From Algoriphagus mannitolivorans DSM 15301 (GTDB lineage Bacteria > Bacteroidota > Bacteroidia > Cytophagales > Cyclobacteriaceae), in contig NZ_AUBV01000008.1 in assembly GCF_000429425.1 (NCBI RefSeq), forward strand, positions 124,001-188,000: DNA of 64,000 bases, read 5' to 3'. The position numbers and the translations under genes were made by a program. The first letter of the stretch is position 1; every line of letters starts with the position of its first letter. The notes under the pieces were generated by a model. The model saw only the letters and a program-made list of their open reading frames with translations, made no database searches and was not told where the DNA came from. Of this stretch, positions 35,116 to 44,213 are shown piece by piece.

Positions 35116-36114
35116 ATGAAATCAGGAGAAATCAATTACGAATTAGAAAAGAACATGGAGGTGATCTCCCAGCTAGACAGCCTAGTATCAGACGCTGTTG
35201 AAAATATGCTGGTAGATCCGGAAGAATGCTGGCAGCCTTCCGATTTTCTTCCAGATTTATCCAACCCTGAAGCTTTAGAAGACATCAAGTTGTTAAAGCA
35301 GCGTGCGGAAGGTATTCCGGATACTGTTTTGACCTCTTTGATTGGAAATATGATCACAGAAGAGGCTCTTCCCTCCTACCAAACTTATTTCAACCTCTTG
35401 GAAGGAATAAACGAGGACAGAAGTCTGGTCTCTCCATCCGGGTGGGTTCGTTGGTCCAAAAGCTGGACAGCAGAAGAAAACCGCCACGGGGATCTGTTAA
35501 ACAAATACCTTTATCTAACCGGAAGAGTGGATATGGGTGCTGTAGAACGCACCATCCATAGATTAATTGCGAATGGATTCGACGCCAACACGGATGCCGA
35601 TCCTTATCAGGCAATGATCTACACTTCATTCCAGGAAAGAGCGACAAAGATCTCTCACGTCAACACCGGCAAGCTAGCCGACAAGGCCGGAGACCATGTG
35701 CTTTCAAGAATCTGCAAAACCATTGCAGGAGACGAAGCCAGACACGAAAAGGCTTACAAAACTTTTATGGGAAGAATCTTCGAAATCGACCCTAGCGGAG
35801 CCATGGTGGCATTTGAAAAAATGATGCGGAAGCAAATCGTGATGCCTGCAGTATTGATGGGTGAAGGAGGGAACAGACCGAATCTTTACAAGGACTTTTC
35901 TGAAATCACCCAGAAAGTAGGGATCTATACCGGTTGGGATTATGCCCGAATCATCGAACATTTGGTAGAATTCTGGAAAATCGAAGCCGTGACAGGATTA
36001 AACGATCTGGCAGCAAAAGCACAGGATTATTTGTCCAACTTGGCGGATCGCTACATGAGATTGGCTGACCGGATAAAGGCACCAGACGAGGTCAAACTAG
36101 CCTGGTTGAAATAA
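35116..36114 (+). CDS. Acyl-ACP desaturase (stearoyl-ACP desaturase family)
   Basis: 332 residues of the soluble di-iron desaturase family. Iron-ligand helices are visible: ENRH at 121-124 and DEARH at about 206-210, with earlier Glu residues around 83-97. It introduces a cis double bond into an acyl chain carried on ACP, using oxygen and ferredoxin, which helps set membrane fluidity. Its own promoter and a downstream terminator make it a single-gene unit. Confidence 0.9.
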   Translation: MKSGEINYELEKNMEVISQLDSLVSDAVENMLVDPEECWQPSDFLPDLSNPEALEDIKLLKQRAEGIPDTVLTSLIGNMITEEALPSYQTYFNLLEGINEDRSLVSPSGWVRWSKSWTAEENRHGDLLNKYLYLTGRVDMGAVERTIHRLIANGFDANTDADPYQAMIYTSFQERATKISHVNTGKLADKAGDHVLSRICKTIAGDEARHEKAYKTFMGRIFEIDPSGAMVAFEKMMRKQIVMPAVLMGEGGNRPNLYKDFSEITQKVGIYTGWDYARIIEHLVEFWKIEAVTGLNDLAAKAQDYLSNLADRYMRLADRIKAPDEVKLAWLK

Positions 36115-36120
36115 GAACTC

Positions 36121-36149
36121 AAGTCCCTTCAAAAAAGGGACTTTTTTTG
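36121..36149 (+). terminator. Terminator after the desaturase gene
   Basis: AAGTCCCTT pairs with AAGGGACTT, followed by TTTTT. Confidence 0.85.
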
Positions 36150-36178
36150 TATCTATACTTTCGAGAAATCCCTAAGAC

Positions 36179-37474
36179 ATGAAAATCCATATTTTAACTC
36201 TAAGCCTTTGCCTAGAATTTCTCTTTTTAAGCTCGTATGCGCAAAATCTGAAAGTCAATGCAGACCGGCTGCATGAGTCATTGATGACCTTGTCCACTTT
36301 TGGAAAAAATGAAAAAGGTGGAACCGACCGCGTAGCTTATTCAGATCATGATCTCAGAGCCAGAGATTATGTCATGAACTTGATGCGGGATGCGGGAATG
36401 GAAGTTTCCGTTGATTATGCAGGCAATATCATCGGAAGAAGAATCGGCAAAAACACATCCATGAAACCCATCTCTTTTGGATCACATATCGATGAGGTGC
36501 CCAACGGAGGAGATTACGATGGTCCAGTTGGCTCCATGAGTGCAATAGAAGTGGTCAAAACTTTGGCAGAAAACAGATTATATACAGACCACCCTTTGGA
36601 AGTAATCATTTTTGCCAATGAAGAAGGCGGAGTGATCGGTAGCCGGGCGCTTGTGGGTTCTCTTAGCTCCTCTGCGCTAGATGTGGTCAGCAATGCAGGG
36701 ATCAGTCATGCAGAAGGTATCCGAAAACTGGGAGGGAATCCTGATAGAATCCCCGAGGTCAAAAGAAAGCCCGGTGATATCGCTGCATTTCTTGAATTGC
36801 ATATCGAACAAGGAGGCAATTTGGATCGGGAAAAAATTAATATCGGAGTGGTGGAAGGTATTGTCGCGATTGAATGGTGGGAGTTTACTTTTAAAGGAAA
36901 AGCAAATCATGCCGGCACCACTCCAATGAATATGAGAAAAGATCCCATGCTTCCAGCGGCGAAATTTGTGTTGGCAGTGAACGAAATCGTCAATAGCTAT
37001 GAGGGTCGCCAAGTCGGCACTGTAGGAAAAATCCAAGCTTTCCCAGGTGCAGGAAATGTTATACCCGGGGAAGTCAAGGTCAATGTGGAGCTAAGAGATC
37101 TCTCCTCTGAAAAAATCTGGCAAATCTATGCTGATCTGGAAAAAAAGGCCAAAGAACTTGCCTTTGCTAGTCAAACTGAGCTGGACATCAACCATATCGA
37201 AGTAGCAAGTCACCCAGCCATGGCTGACGAAAAAATAAGAGAAATTATCCAAGCTCAAGCCAAGAACCTAGGACTTAGCACCCTAAGCCTTCCCAGTGGA
37301 GCCGGACACGATGCCCAGGAAATGGCAAGACTCGCCCCAATGGGGATGATTTTCATTCCCAGTAAAGATGGCATCAGTCATGCCCCTGAGGAATTTTCCA
37401 GTAAACAAGATATAGCCAACGGAGCCAATGTGCTCCTTGGAACGATTTTACAGATTGACAGATTATTTAAATAA
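36179..37474 (+). CDS. M20-type amidase/carbamoylase (hydantoinase/carbamoylase family), exported
   Basis: 431 residues with a signal peptide (SSYAQN). Zinc-site segments: FGSHIDEVPNGGDYDGPVGSM (about 101-121), FANEEGG and ELHIEQGGNLD. A dimerisation domain includes NHAGTTPMNMRKDP, and the C-terminus has LPSGAGHDAQEMA. Family members hydrolyse N-carbamoyl amino acids, ureidoglycolate, allantoate or beta-ureidopropionate; which one is not decided here. It leads a three-gene operon with the GNAT-nitrilase fusion (19 bases on) and pirin. Confidence 0.87.
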   Translation: MKIHILTLSLCLEFLFLSSYAQNLKVNADRLHESLMTLSTFGKNEKGGTDRVAYSDHDLRARDYVMNLMRDAGMEVSVDYAGNIIGRRIGKNTSMKPISFGSHIDEVPNGGDYDGPVGSMSAIEVVKTLAENRLYTDHPLEVIIFANEEGGVIGSRALVGSLSSSALDVVSNAGISHAEGIRKLGGNPDRIPEVKRKPGDIAAFLELHIEQGGNLDREKINIGVVEGIVAIEWWEFTFKGKANHAGTTPMNMRKDPMLPAAKFVLAVNEIVNSYEGRQVGTVGKIQAFPGAGNVIPGEVKVNVELRDLSSEKIWQIYADLEKKAKELAFASQTELDINHIEVASHPAMADEKIREIIQAQAKNLGLSTLSLPSGAGHDAQEMARLAPMGMIFIPSKDGISHAPEEFSSKQDIANGANVLLGTILQIDRLFK

Positions 37475-37493
37475 GAATTTTTGCAGCCTTTTT

Positions 37494-39020
37494 ATGAATA
37501 ACCTAAAAATAGAATCCATCATCCTGGAATTGTTAAAGCTCAGTGACTACCAAGAACTGAAAGAAGCCATGGTGTCTTCCTATCGCACCATGCCCGATGC
37601 TTATTGGAAGGAACCGCAAATTGAAACTTTGATCAGGAAGTTTCCCGAAGGACAGGTCGTCATCAAAATCAACGGACAGCTGGCAGGGTGTGCACTCTCC
37701 ATCATTGTTCATGAGGACAAGTTGGAAGGGGAACATACCTATGTGGACATTACCGAAAATTTCACCTTTGAATCCCACACCCATGAGGGCGATTTATTGT
37801 ATGGCATTGACGTATTTATAAAGCCCGAATTCAGAGGGCTGAGACTGGGACGCCGGCTTTATGATTACCGCAAGGAACTTTGCGAAAGACTGAATCTTAA
37901 AGGAATCGTTTTTGGAGGAAGGATTCCAAATTACCATCGATATGCGGATCAGTTCACTCCAAAGGAGTATCTGGAGCAAGTCAAGATGAAAAAAATCTAT
38001 GATCCTGTTCTGAATTTCCAATTGGCCAATGATTTTCATCCTGCCCGGATTCTGACTAATTATCTGGAAGGCGATGCCGCTTCCCAGGATTTTGCCATCA
38101 TGCTGGAGTGGAACAACATCTATTATCAAAAGCCCTCCAAAAAAGCCCTATCCACTAAATCCATTGTGAGATTAGGATTGATTCAATGGCAGATGAGGCC
38201 TTATAAAGACATCGATGAATTGATGCAGCAGGCGGAATATTTTGTGGATGCTGTGTCAGGATATCGCTGTGATTTTGCGCTTTTCCCGGAGCTTTTCAAC
38301 GCCCCCGTGATGGCCGAATTCAATGACCTCCCTGAAGCGGAGGCCATCCGAAGCTTGGCAAAATATACTGAAGAAATTAAAGAACGCTTTTCCAAAATAT
38401 CCATTTCCTACAACATCAATATCATCACCGGCTCGATGCCGAAGATGATAGACGGCAAACTCTACAGCGTGGGCTACCTGTGCAAAAGAGACGGAAGTGT
38501 GGAGCATTACGAAAAGCTGCACATTTCTCCCCTTGAAGCCAGAGTTTGGGGAATGCAGGGAGGCCATCAGCTGAAAGCTTTTGACACCGACTGTGGAAAA
38601 ATCGGCATTTTGGTAAGCTATGATGTAGAATTCCCAGAGCTCACCAGAATCTTGGCAGAACAAGGAATGGACATTTTGTTTATTCCCTTCCTGACAGATA
38701 CTCAAAATGGATTCTCCAGAGTGCGCAATTGTGCCATGGCAAGGGCCATCGAAAATGAATGCTATGTAGCGATGGCTGGAAGTGTAGGGAATCTTCCAAA
38801 AGTGCATAACATGGATATCCAGTATGCCCAATCCATGGTCATTACACCTTGTGACTTTGCTTTCCCTACCAATGGAATAAAAGCAGAATCCACCCCAAAT
38901 ACAGAAATGACCTTGATAGCAGACGTTGATCTATCTCTTTTGAGAGAACTAAATGAATTTGGAAGTGTTAGAACTCTCAAGGACCGCCGAATGGACCTTT
39001 TCGAATTGAGAAAGAAATAA
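37494..39020 (+). CDS. GNAT acetyltransferase / carbon-nitrogen hydrolase fusion
   Basis: 508 residues. The first ~220 are a GNAT domain (GIDVFIKPEFRGLRLGRRLYDYRK is the acetyl-CoA loop). The rest is a nitrilase-fold hydrolase with Glu266 (FPELFN) and Lys341 (YEKLHISP). The third catalytic position, a Cys in nitrilases, is Ser375 (VSYDVEFPE); its 34-residue spacing from Lys341 is the usual one. The hydrolase may therefore be inactive or altered. ATG 37494 avoids overlap with the preceding gene. Pirin follows 18 bases later. Confidence 0.85.
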   Translation: MNNLKIESIILELLKLSDYQELKEAMVSSYRTMPDAYWKEPQIETLIRKFPEGQVVIKINGQLAGCALSIIVHEDKLEGEHTYVDITENFTFESHTHEGDLLYGIDVFIKPEFRGLRLGRRLYDYRKELCERLNLKGIVFGGRIPNYHRYADQFTPKEYLEQVKMKKIYDPVLNFQLANDFHPARILTNYLEGDAASQDFAIMLEWNNIYYQKPSKKALSTKSIVRLGLIQWQMRPYKDIDELMQQAEYFVDAVSGYRCDFALFPELFNAPVMAEFNDLPEAEAIRSLAKYTEEIKERFSKISISYNINIITGSMPKMIDGKLYSVGYLCKRDGSVEHYEKLHISPLEARVWGMQGGHQLKAFDTDCGKIGILVSYDVEFPELTRILAEQGMDILFIPFLTDTQNGFSRVRNCAMARAIENECYVAMAGSVGNLPKVHNMDIQYAQSMVITPCDFAFPTNGIKAESTPNTEMTLIADVDLSLLRELNEFGSVRTLKDRRMDLFELRKK

Positions 39021-39038
39021 TTTTAGACTATTTGATTC

Positions 39039-39893
39039 ATGAGAGTACTTAAGAAAATCCATAAAGCAGAATATCGACCCATTGCCGATTTGGTGACCTA
39101 CAGTCCCATGCCCACGAGGAGTCTTCAGATGATTGATCCTTTTCTTTTTCTCAATCATCATGGTTTTCAAACCTATCCCGCTGGAAATAGAGGCCTTCCC
39201 TTTGGTCCACATCCACACCGGGGGATGGAAACGGTGACATTCATTTTGGAAGGAGATATTATGCATTTGGATTCTTCAGGCCATGAATCGGTAATTGGAC
39301 CAGGAGGGGTGCAGTACATGACTGCAGGAAAGGGGCTGATCCATTCTGAAGTATCGAGCTCAGAATTCAAGAAAAAGGGAGGAGATCTGGAAATTCTCCA
39401 GCTATGGCTCAACCTACCCGCTGCTAAAAAAATGATCTCGCCCGCATATGTTGGCTTGCAAAAAGACCAAATTCCCTCCTTTGAACTGGATGAAGGAAAA
39501 GTGCAGGTTCAACAGCTTTTTGGAAATAATGCAGGAGTAAAAGGTGCCTTTGAAGGTCAATTCCCTCTGAATCTGGCTACTTATTATTTGAAAAAAGGAG
39601 GAAAATTTGAGATTGAGGTTCCAGAACAGGAAAATATATTCTTTTACATCGTAAGAGGTGAGCTGGATGTAAATGGAGAAGAGGTTCAGTTTAGAAATCT
39701 AATCGAATTTGAGAACACCGGATCCCAAATTCAAGTAGAGGCTATGGAAGACTCCATCGTAATTTTGGGGTATGCTAAGCCATTTAATGAACCCGTTGTG
39801 GCACAAGGACCATTCGTGATGAATACACAACAACAGATTTATGAAGCTTATGAAGATTACCAAGCCGGAAAGTTTGGAACCTGGAATCATTGA
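39039..39893 (+). CDS. Pirin family protein
   Basis: 284 residues, a bicupin. The metal ligands are visible in the N-terminal cupin: His58 and His60 (PHPHRGMET), His102 and Glu104 (GLIHSE). Pirins are iron-binding proteins; some have quercetinase activity and others are redox-sensing co-regulators. Last gene of the M20-GNAT/nitrilase operon, ending directly against the convergent DUF2520 gene. Confidence 0.9.
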   Translation: MRVLKKIHKAEYRPIADLVTYSPMPTRSLQMIDPFLFLNHHGFQTYPAGNRGLPFGPHPHRGMETVTFILEGDIMHLDSSGHESVIGPGGVQYMTAGKGLIHSEVSSSEFKKKGGDLEILQLWLNLPAAKKMISPAYVGLQKDQIPSFELDEGKVQVQQLFGNNAGVKGAFEGQFPLNLATYYLKKGGKFEIEVPEQENIFFYIVRGELDVNGEEVQFRNLIEFENTGSQIQVEAMEDSIVILGYAKPFNEPVVAQGPFVMNTQQQIYEAYEDYQAGKFGTWNH

Positions 39894-40667
39894 TCAGCTA
39901 TCCAAAATATCCTGAGAAACCAGCCTATAAATCTCAGCAATAGACTCGTTGTAGCTCAAAAATTTATGGTGTTCTTCCAGTGTCTCATAGTCTTCCCGGA
40001 TTGCAGGACCTGTTTGAGCATTTTTTGCACCGATTTGAAGGCTTTTGGATATCGTCTCGATGATTAAGGGCTTGAGCATTTCAAAATCCAACCCCTGCCT
40101 TCTCATGATTTCCTCAGCGATCCGGATCATATGATTGGAAAAATTACTGGCAAATACTGCCGCCACATGAATAGCTCTCCGGTCTTTAGACTTGATAGTA
40201 TAGGCCAATGGAGAAATACTTTTTGCCAGTTTTTTGAGTTTTTGAAGCACCTGCTGATCCTCCGATTCCAGAAGAAAGGGCACCTCATCCATTTCCATTT
40301 TCTTTCCTCTGGTAAAAGACTGGAGAGGATATAGAATCCCGATGTAAGAAGCGGAACTATACCCTAAAACATCCAAAGGCATTGCCCCCGAAGTGTGTAC
40401 CAGAATACTGTCATCGGGTAAAATAACCTCATCTGCAAGCTCTGGAATCGCTGAATCTTTTACTGCCAGTATAAAAATCTCCGCTTTGCTTTCTGAAAAA
40501 TCCAAGTTATCAGTTGGATCTGCAGCATACAGACGCTCGGTGATTTCTTGGGCTTTTTTCAGATCCCTGGCATAGACTTCGGTGATCTCATGACCTGCAT
40601 CTTCCAAAGCCGGCGCGAGATGCCAAGCCACATTTCCTGCTCCTAAAATGGCTATTTTGAACTTCAT
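39894..40667 (-). CDS. Rossmann-like / DUF2520 domain protein
   Basis: 257 residues. An N-terminal NAD(P)-binding Rossmann domain (AILGAGNVAWHLAPALEDAG) is followed by a helical C-domain of the DUF2520 type (DRRAIHVAAVFASNFSNHMI, later GPAIREDYETLEEH). It resembles pyrroline-5-carboxylate reductase and ketopantoate reductase in layout, but the substrate is unknown. ATG 40667 matches the usual family start. Confidence 0.85.
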   Translation of the reverse strand: MKFKIAILGAGNVAWHLAPALEDAGHEITEVYARDLKKAQEITERLYAADPTDNLDFSESKAEIFILAVKDSAIPELADEVILPDDSILVHTSGAMPLDVLGYSSASYIGILYPLQSFTRGKKMEMDEVPFLLESEDQQVLQKLKKLAKSISPLAYTIKSKDRRAIHVAAVFASNFSNHMIRIAEEIMRRQGLDFEMLKPLIIETISKSLQIGAKNAQTGPAIREDYETLEEHHKFLSYNESIAEIYRLVSQDILDS

Positions 40668-40690
40668 AAGGGAAGTAAGCCAATTTTGAA

Positions 40691-40727
40691 GAAAAGAAAA
40701 AGCCATCCCAAAAGATCAGGATGGCTT
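40691..40727 (-). terminator. lpd terminator
   Basis: AAGCCATCC pairs with GGATGGCTT, followed on the minus strand by TTTTCTTTTC. Confidence 0.8.
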
Positions 40728-40750
40728 CTAAATAATTTTCTAAACTTCTC

Positions 40751-42148
40751 TTAAATATGGAGTGCTCTATTGTCAGTTGCTGCCAAACAAGCCTCTTTGA
40801 AAGCTTCTGTATAGGTCGGATGAGCATGAGACATTCTGGAAATATCTTCGGCAGAAGCCCGATATTCCATAGCTACCACGGCCTCAGCAATCATATCGGC
40901 TGTCCTTGGACCGATCATATGTACGCCTAGTATTTCATCCGTTTCAGCATCTGCCAGCACTTTCACTAGTCCATCTGTATCCATGGAAGCTCTGGCTCTT
41001 CCAGAGGCCATGAACGGGAATTTTCCAGCCTTGTACTTGATTCCTTTTTCTTTCAGTTGCTCTTCGGTATAACCAACCGCAGCCACTTCAGGCCAGGTAT
41101 ATACTACCCCAGGGATCAGATTATAGTTGATGTGTGGCTTTTGACCTGCCAATGTCTCTGCTACAAAGACACCCTCTTCCTCAGCTTTGTGGGCAAGCAT
41201 AGCACCTTTTACCACATCGCCGATTGCATAAATATTAGAGACTGAGGTCTGCAAATGATCATTTACTTCAATCTGACCTCTTTCAGTCAACTTCACCCCA
41301 GCGGCTTCAGCATTCAGGCCATCGGTATAAGGTCTTCTACCAATAGATACCAAAACGTAATCACCTTTGATTTCAATGGTTTCGCCTTTGGAGTCTTCAG
41401 CTTTCACAGTTACTTCCTTACCCTTGTTTTCCACAGAAGTCACTTTATGCTTAAGGAAAAACTCGAAACCGATTTTCTTCAGGGATTTTTGAAGCTCTTT
41501 ACCCATGGTTCTGTCCATGGTAGGGATGATAGAATCCATAAATTCTACCACAGATACTTTAGCTCCCAAACGGGCATATACTGAACCTAGCTCCAGGCCA
41601 ATTACTCCGCCACCGATTACAACCAGATGCTTTGGAATCTCTTTCAATTTCAAAGCTTCAGTGGAAGTGATGACACGGTCCTTATCCAACTTGATAAATG
41701 GCAAAGTTGAAGGCTTGGACCCTGTAGCAATAATGATGTTTTTCCCCTGAATCTCAGAAGAAGAACCATCGTCTTTGGTCACTTTCACCTTAGTGTTGTT
41801 GACAAAAGATCCCAAGCCCTGATGAACGTCAATTTTATTTTTCTTCATCAAAAACTGAATCCCTTCCACATTTTGCTTGACCACATCCTCTTTCCGGGAG
41901 ATCATCTGACCCAAATCAACTTTCAGGCCTTTGACCTCAATCCCATGAGTCTTGAAGGTATGAGAGGCATTGTGATAATGCTCAGAAGAGTCCAAAAGTG
42001 CTTTGGATGGAATACAGCCTACATTGAGGCAAGTGCCGCCCAAGGTAGAGTACTTTTCAACTATTGCGGTCTTCATACCTAGCTGAGCGCAGCGAATCGC
42101 TGCTACATACCCCCCAGGACCAGAACCGATTACTATGACGTCGTACAT
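40751..42148 (-). CDS. lpdA: Dihydrolipoyl dehydrogenase (E3)
   Basis: 465 residues. The FAD loop is GSGPGGYVAAIR, the redox disulfide is Cys40-Cys45 (GGTCLNVGCIPSK), the NAD loop is VIGGGVIGLELGSVYARLG, and the C-terminal HAHPTYTEAFKEA carries the catalytic His. It reoxidises the lipoyl arms of 2-oxoacid dehydrogenase complexes. Its place next to sucB and sucA on the same strand points to the 2-oxoglutarate complex. The four-helix-bundle pseudogene and one of its flanking repeats end two bases before the ATG, so that element now forms the 5' flank of lpd. Confidence 0.95.
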   Translation of the reverse strand: MYDVIVIGSGPGGYVAAIRCAQLGMKTAIVEKYSTLGGTCLNVGCIPSKALLDSSEHYHNASHTFKTHGIEVKGLKVDLGQMISRKEDVVKQNVEGIQFLMKKNKIDVHQGLGSFVNNTKVKVTKDDGSSSEIQGKNIIIATGSKPSTLPFIKLDKDRVITSTEALKLKEIPKHLVVIGGGVIGLELGSVYARLGAKVSVVEFMDSIIPTMDRTMGKELQKSLKKIGFEFFLKHKVTSVENKGKEVTVKAEDSKGETIEIKGDYVLVSIGRRPYTDGLNAEAAGVKLTERGQIEVNDHLQTSVSNIYAIGDVVKGAMLAHKAEEEGVFVAETLAGQKPHINYNLIPGVVYTWPEVAAVGYTEEQLKEKGIKYKAGKFPFMASGRARASMDTDGLVKVLADAETDEILGVHMIGPRTADMIAEAVVAMEYRASAEDISRMSHAHPTYTEAFKEACLAATDNRALHI

Positions 42149-42150
42149 AT

Positions 42151-42190
42151 TTTGATCTTTGTACCAGGCACCAAGTACAAAGTACCAAGC
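42151..42190. repeat. Left inverted repeat of the four-helix-bundle cassette
   Basis: 40 bp beginning TTTGATCTTTGTACC. It contains CTTTGTAC-N10-GTACAAAG at 42157-42182. The reverse complement of the right repeat (42601-42640) aligns along its length with one gap and about 30 identities. It sits directly upstream of the lpd start codon. Confidence 0.6.
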
Positions 42191-42199
42191 ATCCTGAAA

Positions 42200-42535
42200 T
42201 TAAACATTTAGACTTTTTTTAAGCTTTGCAACCATATTTTGGATATGTTCTGGTTGCAATCCAAGTTTTTGATAATCCTCATCTATTTGAAATAACTAAT
42301 TGGGTATCCAATTCAAATGAAGAGCCTTGGGCTATTCCCAAGAAATTGTTGAATTCTTTCGGAGTGTTCCTTCCTGCTCCTTCTGCTATATTGGAAGGAA
42401 TTGAAATTACACTTCTATTTATCTGACTTATTAGCCCGAATTTCTCCTCTTTTGGAGTTTTTCAGTTAGTTGATAAACCTCAACTGCCAAATCAATGGAC
42501 TTTTGCCAAACAAGTAATTCTTTGTAACGATTCAT
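42200..42535 (-). pseudogene. Four-helix-bundle protein (23S rRNA IVS-type family), frameshifted
   Basis: Read on the minus strand it starts MNRYKELLVWQKSIDLAVEVY, typical of the family. A one-base loss near 42455 then shifts the frame. The second frame gives EEKFGLISQINRSVISIPSN, then AEGAGRNTPKEFNNFLG up to LVISNR and a stop. A deletion of about 17 bases removes the expected turn, and a third frame gives EDYQKLGLQPEHIQNMVAKL to a TAA at 42200. Such proteins are encoded in rRNA intervening sequences and as scattered single genes; their function is unknown. Flanked by inverted repeats. Confidence 0.85.
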
Positions 42536-42600
42536 AAGAAAATGGTTTAGGTTAAAAATAGTCTCCTCAAATTAACCTAACCCTTCCTTATTTACTATAT

Positions 42601-42640
42601 CTCAATACTTTGTACTTAGTACTTCGTACAAAGAATCAAA
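42601..42640. repeat. Right inverted repeat of the four-helix-bundle cassette
   Basis: 40 bp whose reverse complement begins TTTGATTCTTTGTACG. It contains CTTTGTAC-N10-GTACAAAG at 42608-42633. It overlaps the last codons of sucB: the stop codon lies within its TTTGAT end. Confidence 0.6.
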
Positions 42641-44153
42641 CTCCAAACAACAATCGAGTCGGATCTTCCAGAAGTTGTTTTACTCGAACTAGGAAGCTCA
42701 CAGATTCTCGACCGTCAATGATTCTGTGATCATAAGAAAGGGCCACATACATCATTGGAAGGATTTTCACCTCTCCGTTTACAGCCATAGGTCTTTCCAC
42801 AATATTGTGCATTCCTAGAATAGCTGACTGAGGAGCATTGATAATCGGAGTGGACATCATGGAACCAAACACACCACCATTGGTAATGGTGAACGTTCCA
42901 CCGGTCATTTCCTCGATGGAAAGCTTGTTGTCTCGAGCTTTTCCAGCCAACCTTACGATTTCTTTTTCGATTTGGTCGAAGGACATTCCTTCTGCGTTGC
43001 GGATTACTGGAACCACAAGACCTTTTGGAGCAGACACAGCAATGGAAATATCGCAGAAATCATTGTAAACGATCTCGTTGCCATCGATCATCGCATTGAC
43101 TGCTGGCCACTCCTGAAGGGCCACACATACTGCCTTGGTAAAGAAAGACATGAAACCTAGTCCAACACCGTGCTTTTCCTTGAACTGATCCTTAAACTTA
43201 GATCTCAAATCCATGATTGGCTTCATGTTCACCTCATTAAAGGTGGTCAACATCGCTGTTTCATTTTTTACAGCGACCAAGCGACGGGAGACAGTCTTAC
43301 GAAGAGAAGACATTTTTTCTCTTCTGACATTTCTGGAACCTGGTGCTACAGGAGCAGACTCAGAAGCTTTTGGAGCTGGGCTAGGAGCTGCTTGAGGAGC
43401 AGAAGCTGGTTTTTGAGCACTCAACGCATCTTCTTTGGTGATTCTACCATCCTTTCCTGTTCCTGCAACAGCCGAAGCTGGGATTCCTTTTTCAGATAGG
43501 ATTTTTGAAGCAGCTGGAGATGCATGTCCGGAAGCGTAATTAGTGGAGGCAGAAGCAGCAGAAGCTGGGGCAGCTTCAGCACTTGGAGCAGAAGAAGCTG
43601 CTGGCGCGGAGTCGGTGACTTCAATTTTACAAATCATACCACCGATTTCCAGCACATCACCTTCTTTGGCAACATGGCGAAGAATTCCGGTAGCCTCAGC
43701 TGGTAATTCAAAAGTGGCTTTATCAGAATCTACCTCAGCAATAATTTCGTCCAAGGTTACAAAGTCTCCGTCTTTTTTGATCCAATTTGCCAAAGTCACC
43801 TCTGTAATGGACTCACCGACAGTAGGAACGATCATATCCTTCACTTCACCGGTTGACTGAGCTTTTGCAGGAGCGGCAGCAGTTAGTGCGGCAGCTGGAG
43901 CAGAAGAGGAGGCTTCAGCCGTCTCTTCAATGACACAAATCAATCCACCGATTTCAAGCGTATCGCCTTCCTGTGCTTTGATTCTCAATACCCCTGCAGC
44001 TTCAGAGGGAAATTCAAAAGTAGCCTTGTCAGACTCCAGTTCACAGAGTACTTCGTCCATCTGAACGACATCTCCATCTTTTTTAAACCATTGCCCTACA
44101 GTGACTTCCGAGATAGACTCTCCAACTGTGGGTACTCTCATTTCTTTGCTCAT
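42636..44153 (-). CDS. sucB: 2-oxoglutarate dehydrogenase E2, dihydrolipoyl succinyltransferase
   Basis: 505 residues. Two lipoyl domains, with lysines in ESDKATFE (Lys43) and DSDKATFE (about 146), are joined by Ala/Pro/Ser-rich linkers. A peripheral E3-binding domain ([34 protein letters not shown]) follows, then the catalytic domain with the SYDHRIIDG active site. It transfers succinyl groups from lipoamide to CoA. The two-lipoyl layout differs from the single lipoyl domain of E. coli SucB. Confidence 0.95.
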   Translation of the reverse strand: MSKEMRVPTVGESISEVTVGQWFKKDGDVVQMDEVLCELESDKATFEFPSEAAGVLRIKAQEGDTLEIGGLICVIEETAEASSSAPAAALTAAAPAKAQSTGEVKDMIVPTVGESITEVTLANWIKKDGDFVTLDEIIAEVDSDKATFELPAEATGILRHVAKEGDVLEIGGMICKIEVTDSAPAASSAPSAEAAPASAASASTNYASGHASPAASKILSEKGIPASAVAGTGKDGRITKEDALSAQKPASAPQAAPSPAPKASESAPVAPGSRNVRREKMSSLRKTVSRRLVAVKNETAMLTTFNEVNMKPIMDLRSKFKDQFKEKHGVGLGFMSFFTKAVCVALQEWPAVNAMIDGNEIVYNDFCDISIAVSAPKGLVVPVIRNAEGMSFDQIEKEIVRLAGKARDNKLSIEEMTGGTFTITNGGVFGSMMSTPIINAPQSAILGMHNIVERPMAVNGEVKILPMMYVALSYDHRIIDGRESVSFLVRVKQLLEDPTRLLFGV

Positions 44154-44213
44154 GGTCCTAATATTTTTCCTTCAAATCTTTCAGGAAGGATGGTTTTTTG
44201 TGATTTATTTCTT

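Larger units (their letters stand above)
42149..42635. mobile_element. Candidate decayed mobile cassette between sucB and lpdA
   Basis: The whole sucB-lpdA gap is one unit: inverted repeats at both ends and a broken four-helix-bundle gene between them. No transposase is present, so movement would need enzymes acting in trans. The remainder (42190-42199, 42536-42600) holds nothing else recognisable. Confidence 0.45.

Noticed and set aside
38256..38831. Minus-strand ORF of 191 codons
   Set aside because: It is antisense to the nitrilase domain, whose motifs are clear on the plus strand.
42226..42426. Plus-strand 66-codon ORF between sucB and lpd
   Set aside because: It is antisense to the four-helix-bundle pseudogene, whose minus-strand frames give recognisable family sequence.
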